From assembly GCF_950023065.1 (NCBI RefSeq), contig NC_088681.1, positions 37,730,836 through 37,794,835 of the forward strand: DNA of 64,000 bases. Direction: 5' to 3'. The stretch's first letter is position 1, and each line of letters opens with the position of its first letter. This document shows, one piece after another, positions 24,193-35,702 of the stretch. The notes beneath the pieces are model-generated. The model ran no database searches, had not been told where the DNA came from, and saw only the letters and a program-made list of their open reading frames with translations. Source of the stretch: Planococcus citri (taxonomy: Eukaryota; Arthropoda; Insecta; Hemiptera; Pseudococcidae). The position numbers and the translations under genes were made by a program.

Positions 24193-24476
24193 TAATACGT
24201 TTATTATAATTAATATCAGTACAATTACATAAACATACATGTATTATTCTCTTCAGCGTTACTCAATAAGACCGACACCAATTATTCTCATTACCGTTCT
24301 CGGCTCGAAGCACTGGACGGATTTAGGAATAGTAGCATCAGATCACAAGAGCCAACACTGGGCAACTTTTGGTAGCCCAGCTTCTTTTATATATATTGAT
24401 CGGATACGTAACTCATCTGCGAGAAGCGTTCCGGCGCAGTACGTAGCGGTTCCCTGCACACCCCCTACCCACTACA

Positions 24477-24486
24477 TTGCCCCCCG
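24477..24486 (-). other. Polypurine-tract-like site next to the 3' LTR
   Basis: Reads CGGGGGGCAA on the minus strand, immediately before the LTR's TG. It is mostly purine and in the position where plus-strand DNA synthesis is primed. The two C residues make it imperfect. Confidence 0.55.
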
Positions 24487-24664
24487 AGCCGTCCAAGGGG
24501 TCACCTTGAATCGGCGCGGAAGCCACGCAGCGGGGGAAGGGGGGTGCCACCGATCCTACTTTTCAATCAGAGGCCGGATAGCCAAAGATTTACAAGTAGG
24601 GCGCACTTTCCCTAGACCAATTTTGAAAACAAATATCGAAAGATGGAGTTTCGATGGCAGTGAG

Positions 24665-25030
24665 ACATTTGACCCATGCGACATATGACCCATGCGACAT
24701 TTCACCCATGTTTTTATCAATTTTGGATTTTCGCAAAACGACATTTGACCCATGCGACATTTAACCCATGTTCTGATAGATGTTTGCATCACATCAATAT
24801 GCGACATTTGACCCATGCGACATTACACCCACATGAATATCCGATGTGAAATAGACATTTCGCCCATGCGACAATTGACCCAGGGTAAATCAAAATAGCG
24901 ACATTTGACCCAGGCAACGATTTTATTACAAATTGGGACATTTGACCCATGCGACATTTGACCCATGATGTTATTTAATGCTGAAACGTCTCCTTTGCGA
25001 CATTTGACCCATGCGACATTACACCCATCA
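24665..25030. repeat. Left minisatellite arm of the foldback element
   Basis: Repeated units around ACATTTGACCCATGCG, with variants ACATATGACCC, ACATTTCACCC and ACATTACACCC. Spacers are 0-45 bp. It is an inverted copy of 32676-33040. Confidence 0.85.
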
Positions 25031-25536
25031 TGAATATGAAGTAGAATTCTAGATATTGTGAAAGTAGCACTACGCAGTAGAGGAAATCAAAGGCAGCCAA
25101 CCCTCTACATAAAACTTCTTTTAGATCTTTCCCTGTATTTAAAAATCAGTGCGTGCGGTGAAATACAAAATATACCTTTTCAATTTTCATTCTCTTTATA
25201 TGGGAAAGCCAGTGTACTCTCGTCACAGTATGGTTCCGCATTTCAATGCTTTCGTTTATTGCAGGGTCGTACATAAATACTTACTAGGAATGTTGGGATA
25301 TACCTGTTTTTTTTCTTCTTTTTTTCCAACAAAACTACCCTTCGGCTACAGTATAGTATAAGAGGACGATCTTTTTTTTTTATTTCCTATGCTGCATTCT
25401 GCATTTGATCTGTTTTCACTGTACGAGTAAAATCCACTTACAAAGTCAAGTTTTCGAATGTTAAGAAATTCATGTAATTGATGTAACATGATTTAAACAT
25501 ATTCTTCACTTACCTACCTAAAATTATACGTACCTA

Positions 25537-28500
25537 ACAAGGGAGCCTCTTGAGGTGTCCGCCTCCGATTTGAATGGGACCGCGATTTTTTGAAGGAGCA
25601 TAGTTTAACACCCCAAAACCAAATTTTCAGCTGCCCAACTTCATATCTCAATATTTGGCGAACGTTTGAAAATTCAAAATTGACTGTTTTTGGTGATTTA
25701 TATGGTACTTTTTTCAAAAAAGTACCTACCCTACGTGCATACCTAATCAGTAAAAATAATCAAAATAAATCCTAAGACTGATATTAATTCCCCAAATCCA
25801 AATTTCGCCATTTCCAGTCATTCTGGAGCCTCCAACGCGATTTTTTAATTTCTCCAGAATTTTGAAGGTGCTGCAGAAGGCGTGAATATGCAGTTGGGCA
25901 GCTGAAAATCGAGTTGTGTGTTATACTCGACCTGTTAAACGAATTTACCGACATTTGAGCCGATTCTGGAGGGGACACCTCAAGAGCGGTTTTTTGCATG
26001 ATCAGCTTTTTTTTAAAATAAAAATATCCAAAAATCAAAAATTTCCCTTTTACGAGAAAATTTTTGAAATTTACGCGAATCGCTGTATTTTGTCATTAAT
26101 TAATCCCACGAGAGCGAATTTGGCCATTTTCAGCCTTTCTGGGGCCTCCCTTTATCGAGAGCTTTTGCCCGAGCGATTCAAAAAAAATCATACCTAATTC
26201 GAATACAATTAATATTTTGAAGCACAATAATAAACTTCTTATAAGTTATAAGTGACTCGTCTCACAAAGAAACATCATTTTTCATATCTCTCAAAATATG
26301 TACTAATTTTTCAGAGCATTTGCTCTCGCTTCGCTCGGGCTCATTTGATTTTTAATTTTATTTTCAATTTTGAATTTTAAAAAAATCATTATTTGAATTT
26401 AAAACTGCTTAAAGTTGCCTAGATACTCGTCACACAAAAAAAACATCGTTTTTTAAACCTCTTGAAATACTGATTCTCGAGAGCTTTTTGCTCTTGCTTC
26501 GCCAGCTCTAAAAATTATATTTTCGACATCTGCCTGCTTAAAAAAATCTCGTTTAATTTACTTACCTAGCTTAGAGTATTTTTAGCAAAATTGATGAATT
26601 TTGATTCTATTTTAGCTCAATTTTGAACCTAGAACCCCCACCACCAAGTTTATCAAAAATCCGCCCATCCCCTCTTTCAAAATTCTCTTTTTTGCTCTAT
26701 AAAAGTTTCCTTTAATGGAAAAAATGATAAAAGGCACAAGTACTTGTTCAGAGTGTCGAGCACTAGTGGAAAACAAGTGGTTTCAAAATAATGTTAATTA
26801 CCTACTCTCAGGGCTTTTTTTGTGGGGGGGACTCGGGAGGACGCCGTCCCCCCCCCCCCAAGAAAAGTTCGAAATTATCAAAAAAATTCCATAAAAACTA
26901 AAAATTGAACGAATTTGAAAAAAATGAAAAAATGAATAAATTTTGGTAACTTTTTAAACAAAATGTTGAATTATCGGAATAGTAAAGTGCGAAAACGAGA
27001 TCAGAATTACGATGAAAATTCGTAAATCTAAAATTTAGCATTCAAGTTTGTACCTCAGTACTTATTTTGCACGTCGGGGAGCCCGCTCAAGAATTATTGC
27101 ACCCCCCCCCCCCCCGTCGATCCTCTGGGAGAACTTTTTTCTTAAAGGGGGAGTCCTGAGGAACATTTCTAGCCCTTGTACTAAAAAAAAAAGTGGCCCT
27201 ACTTACAAAATGGCGGACATTTTGATTGACAGATCAGCCGAAATCACAGATTTTGCGTTCCAACATAGGCCTTGCACGAAATTTTCTAAACCTTACAAGG
27301 TAGATCGAAAGATCAGGCAAAAATTTTTCATCTGTCAAAATTTCAAGTGCTTCAGTGCATTTTTCGAATTTTGGTGAATTTTTGAAAATCAAATTCAGGC
27401 CAAAAATGAAGGGAAAAATCAAAATTTTACCCAATTGACCAAGAAAGCTGAAATTTGGGATATACCATATTTTTGACATGCCAAATCGATTGAAAACTGT
27501 TTCAAACCGTTTTGAGCAGTTTTGGAGCCTCCAGAAAATTTTTGAAACTCGAAATTTCCACAAAATTTCATCAAAATGGAGTTGGAAAGCAGAAATTTAT
27601 TCTGCAAACTAATTTCAATGCGCTACGAAGTACTGCCGGTAAATTTCAAGTCGTTTTGGAGCCTCCAGCAAGTTTTTGAAAATTCTGGAGCCTCCAGCAG
27701 ATTTTTTAAATTTTAAATTTTTACAAAATTTCATCAAATGGCGATGGAAAGCTGAAATTTACTCTACACTCCAATTTTAACACTCTCTGAAGACGACTTC
27801 AGGTGGGTTCAAGTCATTTTGGAGCCTCCAGCGACTTTTTGAAAATTACTGGAGGATCCAGCAGATTTTTTAAACTTTAAACTTTTACAAAATTTCATCA
27901 TTGGAGATTGAACGTGACATTTATTTCGCAGAGTAATTTCAATGCGATATAAAGTCGCATACATGGCGGTTTCAAATGGTTTTGAAGCTTCCAGCTATAC
28001 TTTTTGGAATATTCAATTTTCCAAAAAACGCCGTACGACCTTTCAAAAAGTCGCAGGAGGCTCCAAAACAACTTGAAATCCACCAGCAGTCGACTTCGTA
28101 GCGTATTGAAATTAGTTTGCAGAATAAATTTCTACTTTCCATCTCCGTTTTCGAGTTTCAAAAAAATCTACTAGATTCAGTAATTTTCAAAAAGTCGCTG
28201 GAAGCTCCAAAATGACTTGAACCAACCTGAAGTCGTCTTCAGAAGGTGTTAAAATTGGAGTGTGTAGATAAGTAAATTTCAGGTTTCCATCTCCATTTGA
28301 TGAAATTTTGTAAAAATTTAAAGTTTGAAACTTCGATTTTTTTTCTCTCAAAAATTCAAATTATGTACAGAGACCGAGTGGGGGATGAAAATTAGGGGCT
28401 TGCAACTTCAATTCAGCGTCCCCGTCAGAAAAGAAATACAAAAAAAGGCCTGCCTACTCTTGTCTACCTATCTTCCAACCAAGTTGGGTAGGAAAATGAA

Positions 28501-31500
28501 AGTGGTAAATAAGCACTCGAAACTCACATATTCCACTAGTAATTGACATGCTGAAAAACTTTTGTTATCATTATTTTTTTGATTAAACGATCCTTTCACT
28601 TGAAATAGATCAAAAAAATTTTTTGAAAAAAATCAAAATTCATCAATTTTGAGCGGAACATGGCCAGAAAATTATCGCGAAACATGCGTTCCCACTAATT
28701 TGAGGTCGCTAAACATGAATTTTGATTCAATTTCAACACAACTATACACCCTGCACTCCCCAATCCCGCCAATTGTGTTTCACCACAAATTCCACCCCCC
28801 CGCCCATAAGAAATTTTTTTTGAAAAAGTAATCTGCGGGCTAATTAATGATGTTCTGATTGAGCCATATACCAATTTTCAGCTTGTTCGGATGGTTTTTG
28901 GCCAAAATAACCCCAAAAAACACATTTTTATACTGTTTTTCGCCTGAGCAGGAAATATCCACTTTAAGAGTATAAGCTGTACTCCACTATACATCGCAAT
29001 CTAAAAAATCCAGCAGAAATAGTGAAAAAAATAATTTTCTGGGGTTGTAATTAAACGAACAAGCTGAAATTTAGTATATGACTGTTTCAGTAGAACATTG
29101 ATGTGTCTGTACACAAATTTTACAAAAAAATAAATTTTGGGAGGGGAGGGGTGGATTTTGGGACGAACTTGATGGTGAGGGTTTTTTATTTAAAGTTGGG
29201 GTAAAATAGAATCAAAATTCGAGTTCAGCGACCTTGAATTAGTGAGGAAACGTGTTTCGCAATAATTTTTTGGCCATATTTGGCCCAAAATTTGACAAAT
29301 TTTATTTTTTTTTAAATTCTGTTTTGCTCAATTATAAGAAAATGGCTGTCTTAATCGAAAAAAATGCAATAACAAAACTTGTTTAGCATGCCAAGTACTA
29401 GTGGAATATGAGAGTTTCGAGTGTTAATTTCCTAATTTCATTTACCTACCCAACTTGGTGGGAAGTAGGTAGACGAAAGTTGGTAATAATCATTTGAAAT
29501 CCATGTATTTCATTAGTACACGAGATGCTAAACAACTTTTGTTATCATCATGTTTTTGATTAATCAATTCTTTCACTTATAAATTGATCAAAAAATAATT
29601 TTGAAAAAATTAAAATTTGTCCATTTTGAGCTAAATATGAGCAGAAAATTAACACCAAACAGGTCCCCCACTAATTCGAGGTCGCTGAACTCGAATTACG
29701 ATTCCATTTCAGCCCAACTTTCAACCCAGAACTCTCACCACAAAGTTTATCTCAAGATTCCCCCCCTCCTATTGAAATTTATTTTTTGGAAAAATTTTTG
29801 TACACACGCATCAATGAGGTACTGGAACAGTCATGTACCAGATTTCAGGCTCTTCCGACGATTACAACTTCGGAAAATGAATTTTTTCACTATTTCTACT
29901 CGTTTTTAAGATCACGATGCAAAGTGGACTACAGCTCATATACAGCACATGGATATTTCTCGCTTAGGTGAGAAATGTACCAAAAATGCGTTTTTTGGGG
30001 TTATTTTGGTCACAAACTAACCGAATGAGCTGAATTTTTGTATATGGCCGAATCAAAACACCATTGATAGGCCTGTAGATTATTTTTTCAACAAAAATAA
30101 AATTGTCAAGAGTGGGGGTGAATTTTGTGGTAAAATGCGCTTGAGGGGGCAGGGTTTACAATTGCATAAAAATGGAATCAAAATTCGAGTTTAGCGACCT
30201 CGAATTAGTGGGTAGACCTGTTTCGCATTTATTTTCTGGTTATATTTAGTTCAAAATGGACGAATTTTGATTTTTTTTTCAATTTTTTTTTGTCCTTTTG
30301 TAAGTTAGCGATTCGTATAGTAGAAAAAGTGATCAGAACTAAACTTCTTCAACGTATGGATGTGAATAATAAAATATAAACTGTGAAAAAATCATTTTTT
30401 CGCGTTGTAACTATTAGATCAAACATTTGAAATATAGCAATATACCTACATTAGCGATATGTTGGTACCTATACCTACTGTTAAAAAAAAAATTTTGGGG
30501 TGAAATTTGACAATGTAAGGGCTTGTTCGTATTGCAGAATTGAGGTTTAAATTGACTTCAAATTCGAATTCAGTGACCACGAATTAGGAGAGAAATAAAT
30601 TTTTGCTTGGGTAGGTATAGTTACCTACTCGTATATCGTGCAGTTATTATTATTACCTCGTTATTCTGTTCAAAGTTGATGAATTTTGATAAATTTACTC
30701 CCAAAATGGATGTTTTGAAGAATGATTTGAACGGGACCGCGATTTTCGGAAAGAACATGGTCTAAAACCCCCAATACCAAATTTTTAGCTGCCCAACTTC
30801 ATATTTCGATATTTGGCGAACGTTTGAATATTCAAAATTGACTGTTTTTGGTGATTTATGCTTTCTTCAAAAACGCACGTATTTGATGAGTAAAAATGAT
30901 CAAAATAAGTCCTAAAACTGATATCAATTCCCCAAATCCAAATTTAACCATTTCCAGGCATTGTGGAGCCTTCGGCGCGATTTTTCAATTTCTCCAGAAG
31001 ACGTAAATACGATGTTGGACATGCTAAAAATCGAGTTGTGTGTTATACTCGACCTGTTTCCCGAATTTATTCACATTTGAGCCGATTCTGGAAGGGACAC
31101 CTCAAGAGTAGTTTTTTAACCAGCTTTTTTTCAAAATAAAAATATCCAAAAATCAAAAATTTCCAGTTCCCACGAGGGCGAATTTCATCATTTCCAACCA
31201 TTCTGGAGCCTCCAGAACTATTTTTCAATTTCTCCAGAATTTTTCATTTGCTGCAGAAGATGTGAATACGATGTTGGGCAGCTAAAAATCGAGTCGTGTG
31301 TTATACTCGACCTGTTTACGATTGTGTTCACATCTGAGCCGATTCTGGAAGGGACACCTCAACAGTGGTTTTTTGGCCAGCTTTTTTCATAATAAAAATA
31401 GGTATCCGAAAATCAAAAATTTCGCGTTTGCAAGAAAATTATCGAAATATGCGCGAATCGCTGTATTTCGTCATTAATCAAGCCCACGAGGGTAAATTTC

Positions 31501-32070
31501 CCCATTTTCAGCCTTTCTGGAGCCCCTGGAGAAATTGAAAAATAGTTCTGGAGGCTCCAGAATGGTTGGAAATGGCGAAATTTGCCCCTCGTGGGTTTGA
31601 TTCATGACGAAACACTGCGATTCGCGCAAATTTCGAAAATTTTCTCGCAAACTGGAAATTTTTGATTTTTGGATATTTTTATTTTGAAGAAAAAGCTGCT
31701 TAAAAAACCAGAATCGGCTCAAATGTGAATAAATTCGGGAAACAGGTCGAGTATAACACACAACTCGATTTTTAGCATGTCCAACATCGTATTTACGTCT
31801 TCTGGAGAAATTGAAAAATCGCGCCGAAGGCTCCACAATGCCTGGAAATGGTTAAATTTGGATTTGGGGAATTGATATCAGTTTTAGGACTTATTTTGAT
31901 CATTTTTACTCATCAAATACGTACGTTTTTGAGTTCGCCAAATATCGAGATATGAAGTTGGGCAGCTGAAAATTTGGTTTAGGGGGTGTTAGATCATGGC
32001 TCTTTCCGAAAATCGCGGCCCCGTTCAAATCGGAGGCGGACACTTCAAGGGGTTCCTTTCTTGTAAGTAG
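25537..32070. repeat. Layered direct and inverted repeats inside the foldback element
   Basis: Three copies of a block with GGGACCGCGATTTT and AGCTGCCCAACTTCATAT: 25555-25700 (direct), 30720-30860 (direct) and 31920-32050 (inverted). A second block with TGGAGCCTCCA motifs forms a palindrome of about 700 bp centred near 28000 (arms 27600-27900 and 28070-28310). A third block containing GAGGTCGCTAAAC/GTTTAGCGACCTC alternates in orientation at about 28640, 29215, 29620, 30180 and 30540. No protein-like reading frame is present. Confidence 0.65.
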
Positions 32071-32675
32071 GCTACTTAAAATTAGGGGTATTACGTATCA
32101 CATTCGTATAAATATGTATAACGCCGGAGGAAAACATCAACACAGGTCTCGTCTCTGTCTAATCCTCTAATCTATCCAACTTACGTTAATTTATAAAAAT
32201 TAAAATTAACTATGTACTTATGTACATCTACATACATAGGTACAATATGCTTGAAATAACGATTCCGCCATTCAACCATTGGCGACTTCGCGTCTTCCTA
32301 TTTCATTCATTCATGGGGGGTGATGGGGGGAAGGGTGAAGTCGGAAGGGTCTTTAGCAGTTTACTGTTACATTAGTACGTGTTACATAGTTCGTATAGAA
32401 CAGGTAGAGGGTGTACAGAGGGAAGTAGCTGTACCATAGCTACAGTAAGCATTTCCGTCCGTCGCATTTCTAAATAAACCAGTTTGAAAAAAAAATCAGG
32501 ATCGACCCATCCGCTACCATCTAAAATCAAATCAAGTATATATTTTAAAAGGGAGACATTCGTGTTAGTTGCATACACTGACAACTCCCATCCTTGGTAA
32601 ATTCAACGTTTCAAAAATCTAAGGTTGGCAGCGGCGCTGCGTTACCTGGATCTTGCCTTAAGCACAACGTTCCGA

Positions 32676-33040
32676 GATGGGTGTAATGTCGCATGGGTCA
32701 AATGTCGCAAAGGAGACGTTTCAGCATTAAATAACATCATGGGTCAAATGTCGCATGGGTCAAATGTCCCAATTTGTAATTAAATCGTTGCCTGGGTCAA
32801 ATGTCGCTATTTTGATTTACCCTGGGTCAATTGTCGCATGGGCGAAATGTCTATTTCACATCGGATATTCATGTGGGTGTAATGTCGCATGGGTCAAATG
32901 TCGCATATTGATGTGATGCAAACATCTATCAGAATATGGGTTAAATGTCGCATGGGTCAAATGTCGTTTTGCGAAAATCCAAAATTGATAAAAACATGGG
33001 TGAAATGTCGCATGGGTCATATGTCGCATGGGTCAAATGT
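32676..33040. repeat. Right minisatellite arm of the foldback element
   Basis: Tandem ATGGGTCAAATGTCGC-type units, the inverted copy of 24665-25030. Small differences are mostly single bases and one short indel in an A/T run. Confidence 0.85.
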
Positions 33041-34572
33041 CCTGGTCCCAAAGATGGAGAGACTCGGTTCAAAGAACCCCCTACTTTAACTCTAATTCCA
33101 TCAAAACAATAAAAAATTCTTAATACTAAGTATAAAATAACAAAAAATTGGCAAAAACGCCGGTCAATTAAAAAAATGAAAAAACATTACAACATAGTTA
33201 AAAATATCGACTGTACACAGCGCTATAGTAGCGTCACGATTACAAAATAAAACGGGAGTTGGCAGCAGTGGCCGAAAATCAAACAACAACAGCATCGTGT
33301 TTGTAAACACGACGATAAAAAATGGTTGACAATTCCAAAAATTTACAATTTTTATTAAATTTTGAGTTTTTTGCCCTACAAATTCTCGCTTAAATGCGGT
33401 ACCTGCAAGGACGATGTTGTCGACGATGTTTTTTCGACGCTGGATACAATGACCGGTAAGTCATTTCTTTGTAGCAACTGCTACTTTATACACACTTTTT
33501 AGATGGATTTTCAAAATCTCATCTTTCTTGCTCTGGTTTGTTTTTCAATTTTTTAGGCCACTCAACCGCATATTTCAAGATGATTCATCTCACTACTCAT
33601 TGCTGCTGGTACGTACTACATCTCACATTTACTATTGTTTTACTATTTTTTACTAAGATTATTTCATTTTACTTTACAGGTATTTTATCGATGGTGATAC
33701 TTTCCATAGTTCAATTTGGAACCGAAGACTTTTCTCAATTTATTTGGTAAGTTCAATTTTTAAAGTTTTCACTCTTTCCCTCTCATGCTATTTCTATTTC
33801 TTTCGGTACTTTTTTCCACCAGAGTTTTTCAAGTGTTTTTATTTTTTGTTGCAGAATAGAATTTTGGTTTTTGCTCGGTATCTACGGTTACTTTGGTCGA
33901 ACGTTACGATGAAATGATTTTGGATTTTGCCTTTTTCTTCTTCGAGCGTTTTTGCGAGGTGTTTTTTACGCATAAATAACAGGTACAATACTATTTATCG
34001 TTTTTTGTCGTTTTATTTGGTACGAGTTCTTATAATTAATATCACAGTTATTTCTTGTTTTTTAATCATCTTCCAGGAGTTTTTCTAGCACGAAATCCGC
34101 CGGAAATACTTCGACCTTGTGCTTTGCTGGAATTGTTCGCTGCGATAGTACTGTAAATGAGCGGTTAATTATTGTCACCACATTCACCGTCACCGGAGGT
34201 GTAATGACGTGTACCCGTACCATTTCTTCGTCTGAAAACAGAAGAAACGGAACAACAATTCGAATTAGTTCGATTGATTTTGATTTTGTGTTGGTAAGTA
34301 TTTTGCACAATTTAAAATGAACTTCGTGTATGATTTCTTTAACCAAATTAGCATTAGGCGAGATGAGTTTTTTTCTTTTTTTAGTGTGTATCTTATTAAT
34401 TAATTATATTTAAATGAGATGTAATTATGTGTTTATTGTTTTCGTGCATGATTTGTGTGTATGTATTTTATTAATGAGATGAGTATTTTGCAAGCAAATG
34501 AGTAGGTTACTTTTTTCGATGTTTTCGTGCTTATTAATTTTTTCTTTCTTTTACCTATTTACTTCTTTTTGT
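33041..34572 (-). other. 3' region of the retrotransposon after the third ORF
   Basis: Lies between the broken third ORF and the foldback insertion, so it belongs to the retrotransposon backbone. A minus-strand frame of 94 codons (34346-34062) reads like protein and follows an internal acceptor-like TGTTTTCAG, but I recognise no family. Several short plus-strand segments here are framed by AG and GTAAGT but do not form a gene. Confidence 0.4.
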
Positions 34573-34658
34573 TTAATAGGTTCTGCGAGGTCTTCTTGAC
34601 CTGCGCGATGCACGATTTGGATAGCTCGACCCCCGAGGGTACTCGGCATAATTTTGCG

Positions 34659-35173
34659 CAGGGGTTGAAACTGTTAAAAACCCCAAAACCAAAAATGAAG
34701 GAAAAACCAAATATAAATCTGTTTTGTGCAAAACTCAAAACCAAAAATAAAAAATATTTGATCAAAACTACTTGACCAAAAACCAAAAATAAAAATATTT
34801 GATCAAAACCACTTAACCAAAAACCAAATATAAAAAATTTGAAATTTAAATCATCAGAAATGTCAAAATATGTGTAATGTTTTGACATTTTATGCATTAA
34901 TTGACTAGTAGAAATGAATACAATAATTAATAATACTAATACTACCTAGAATTGGGCGGCATAACGCAATAATTGGCAGGAAAAAAAACCTAAAAACTGA
35001 AACCAAAAACCCAATACCAAATAAAAGTAGCAAAAAACTGTAACCAAAAACCAAAAAACCAAATAAAGGTAGCAAACAACTGAAACCAAAAACCAAAAAA
35101 CCAATTATCAAAAGGTAAAAATTGAAACCAAACCAAAAACCAAAAATCAATTTTCAATCAGTTTCAACCCCTG
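34659..35173. mobile_element. 515-bp hAT-type MITE inside the third ORF
   Basis: 15-bp perfect inverted termini CAGGGGTTGAAACTG (34659-34673 and 35159-35173), flanked by an 8-bp duplication ATTTTGCG (34651-34658 and 35174-35181). The CAGGG start and 8-bp duplication fit hAT. The interior is dominated by ACCAAAAACCAAAA-type simple repeats. Confidence 0.88.
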
Positions 35174-35702
35174 ATTTTGCGGCGGTGGTTGATTATACGA
35201 TTGGCGATATTGGTCAGGCGGATAACGATTGCCTGCATTTTGTTGATAACTTTGATGGTTGGTTTGTTGGCGATTGGCCTGTTTGAATCTGTTGCCCATG
35301 TTCGGCTTGAACTTTCGCTTCAGCGGTCGTTGACCTTGCCCCCTGGGCATTTGGTGCCTTTGTTTTGGCTTTGGGTGATCGTATTTCTGTGGCTGTCGCT
35401 AGGTAATTATAAGATTTTTAATTAGAACATTTTTCGTCGTATTTTTCGCATGTTAGTAGGTACCTATTTGTTAAACTTTTTTATAAATTAATTTTTTACC
35501 AATTTACCCGAGATGTTAGGTTTAGGTAGGTACCTAGCTTATTTTAATGGTTAATTTTTCGATACTAATTTTGAATTTTATTTTTACCGATTTTTCAGCC
35601 GACATATTTTCCGAAGATTCTGACGATGGAGCCAATTTTTTGCCGGTAGCCAATTCGAGCTCGCGAAACAAGTATTCGACTAAGTCGTTGGAAGGTACGT
35701 AG

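Larger units (their letters stand above)
22990..24476 (-). repeat. 3' LTR, interrupted by two DNA elements
   Basis: On the minus strand the LTR begins TGTAGTGGG at 24476 and ends ...CTTCA at 22990. Pieces 22990-23004, 23875-24012 and 24193-24476 match the intact LTR at 47396-47821. The inserts are at 23005-23874 and 24013-24192. The interior side (24477-24486) reads CGGGGGGCAA on the minus strand, a polypurine-like tract right before the TG, as expected for a 3' LTR. Confidence 0.9.
24665..33040. mobile_element. 8.4-kb foldback-type element with minisatellite inverted arms
   Basis: The ends are long inverted repeats of about 365 bp (24665-25030 and 32676-33040), each built from many tandem copies of a GCGACATTTGACCCAT-type unit separated by short unique spacers. 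The outermost 100 bp of both arms are almost identical. The 7.6-kb interior has no convincing gene and is made of further direct and inverted repeats. Structure fits foldback-type elements. I could not see a clear target duplication: the flanks end GGCAGTGAG on the left and begin CCTGGTCCC on the right. Confidence 0.75.

Noticed and set aside
24239..24688. 149-codon plus-strand frame
   Set aside because: It runs through LTR sequence on the wrong strand and across the LTR/internal boundary; the LTR part repeats at 47584.
24665..25030. Regularly spaced short repeats suggesting a CRISPR-like array
   Set aside because: Eukaryotic context, irregular spacers, degenerate units and an inverted partner arm at 32676-33040 identify a foldback arm.
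26840..27115. Poly(C)/poly(G) runs as possible G-quadruplex or assembly marks
   Set aside because: Single homopolymer runs in repeat sequence; not enough structure to support a claim.
27048..27607. Open frames of about 100 codons on both strands
   Set aside because: Low-complexity sequence within repeated blocks; no family features.
32889..33089. Protein-like repeat MGQMSHIDVMQ... at 32889 and 24816
   Set aside because: It is a translation of the minisatellite arms, present in both orientations, not a gene.
33557..34292. Plus-strand segments framed by TTTTTTAG/TTACAG and GTACGT/GTAAGT, looking like micro-exons
   Set aside because: They lie in the retrotransposon backbone, do not join into one open frame, and no start, signal peptide or family is visible.
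35599..35697. Plus-strand exon-like segment ending in GTACGT
   Set aside because: The opposite strand continues the third ORF across this segment, and the GTACGT lies at the edge of the Transib-like insertion.
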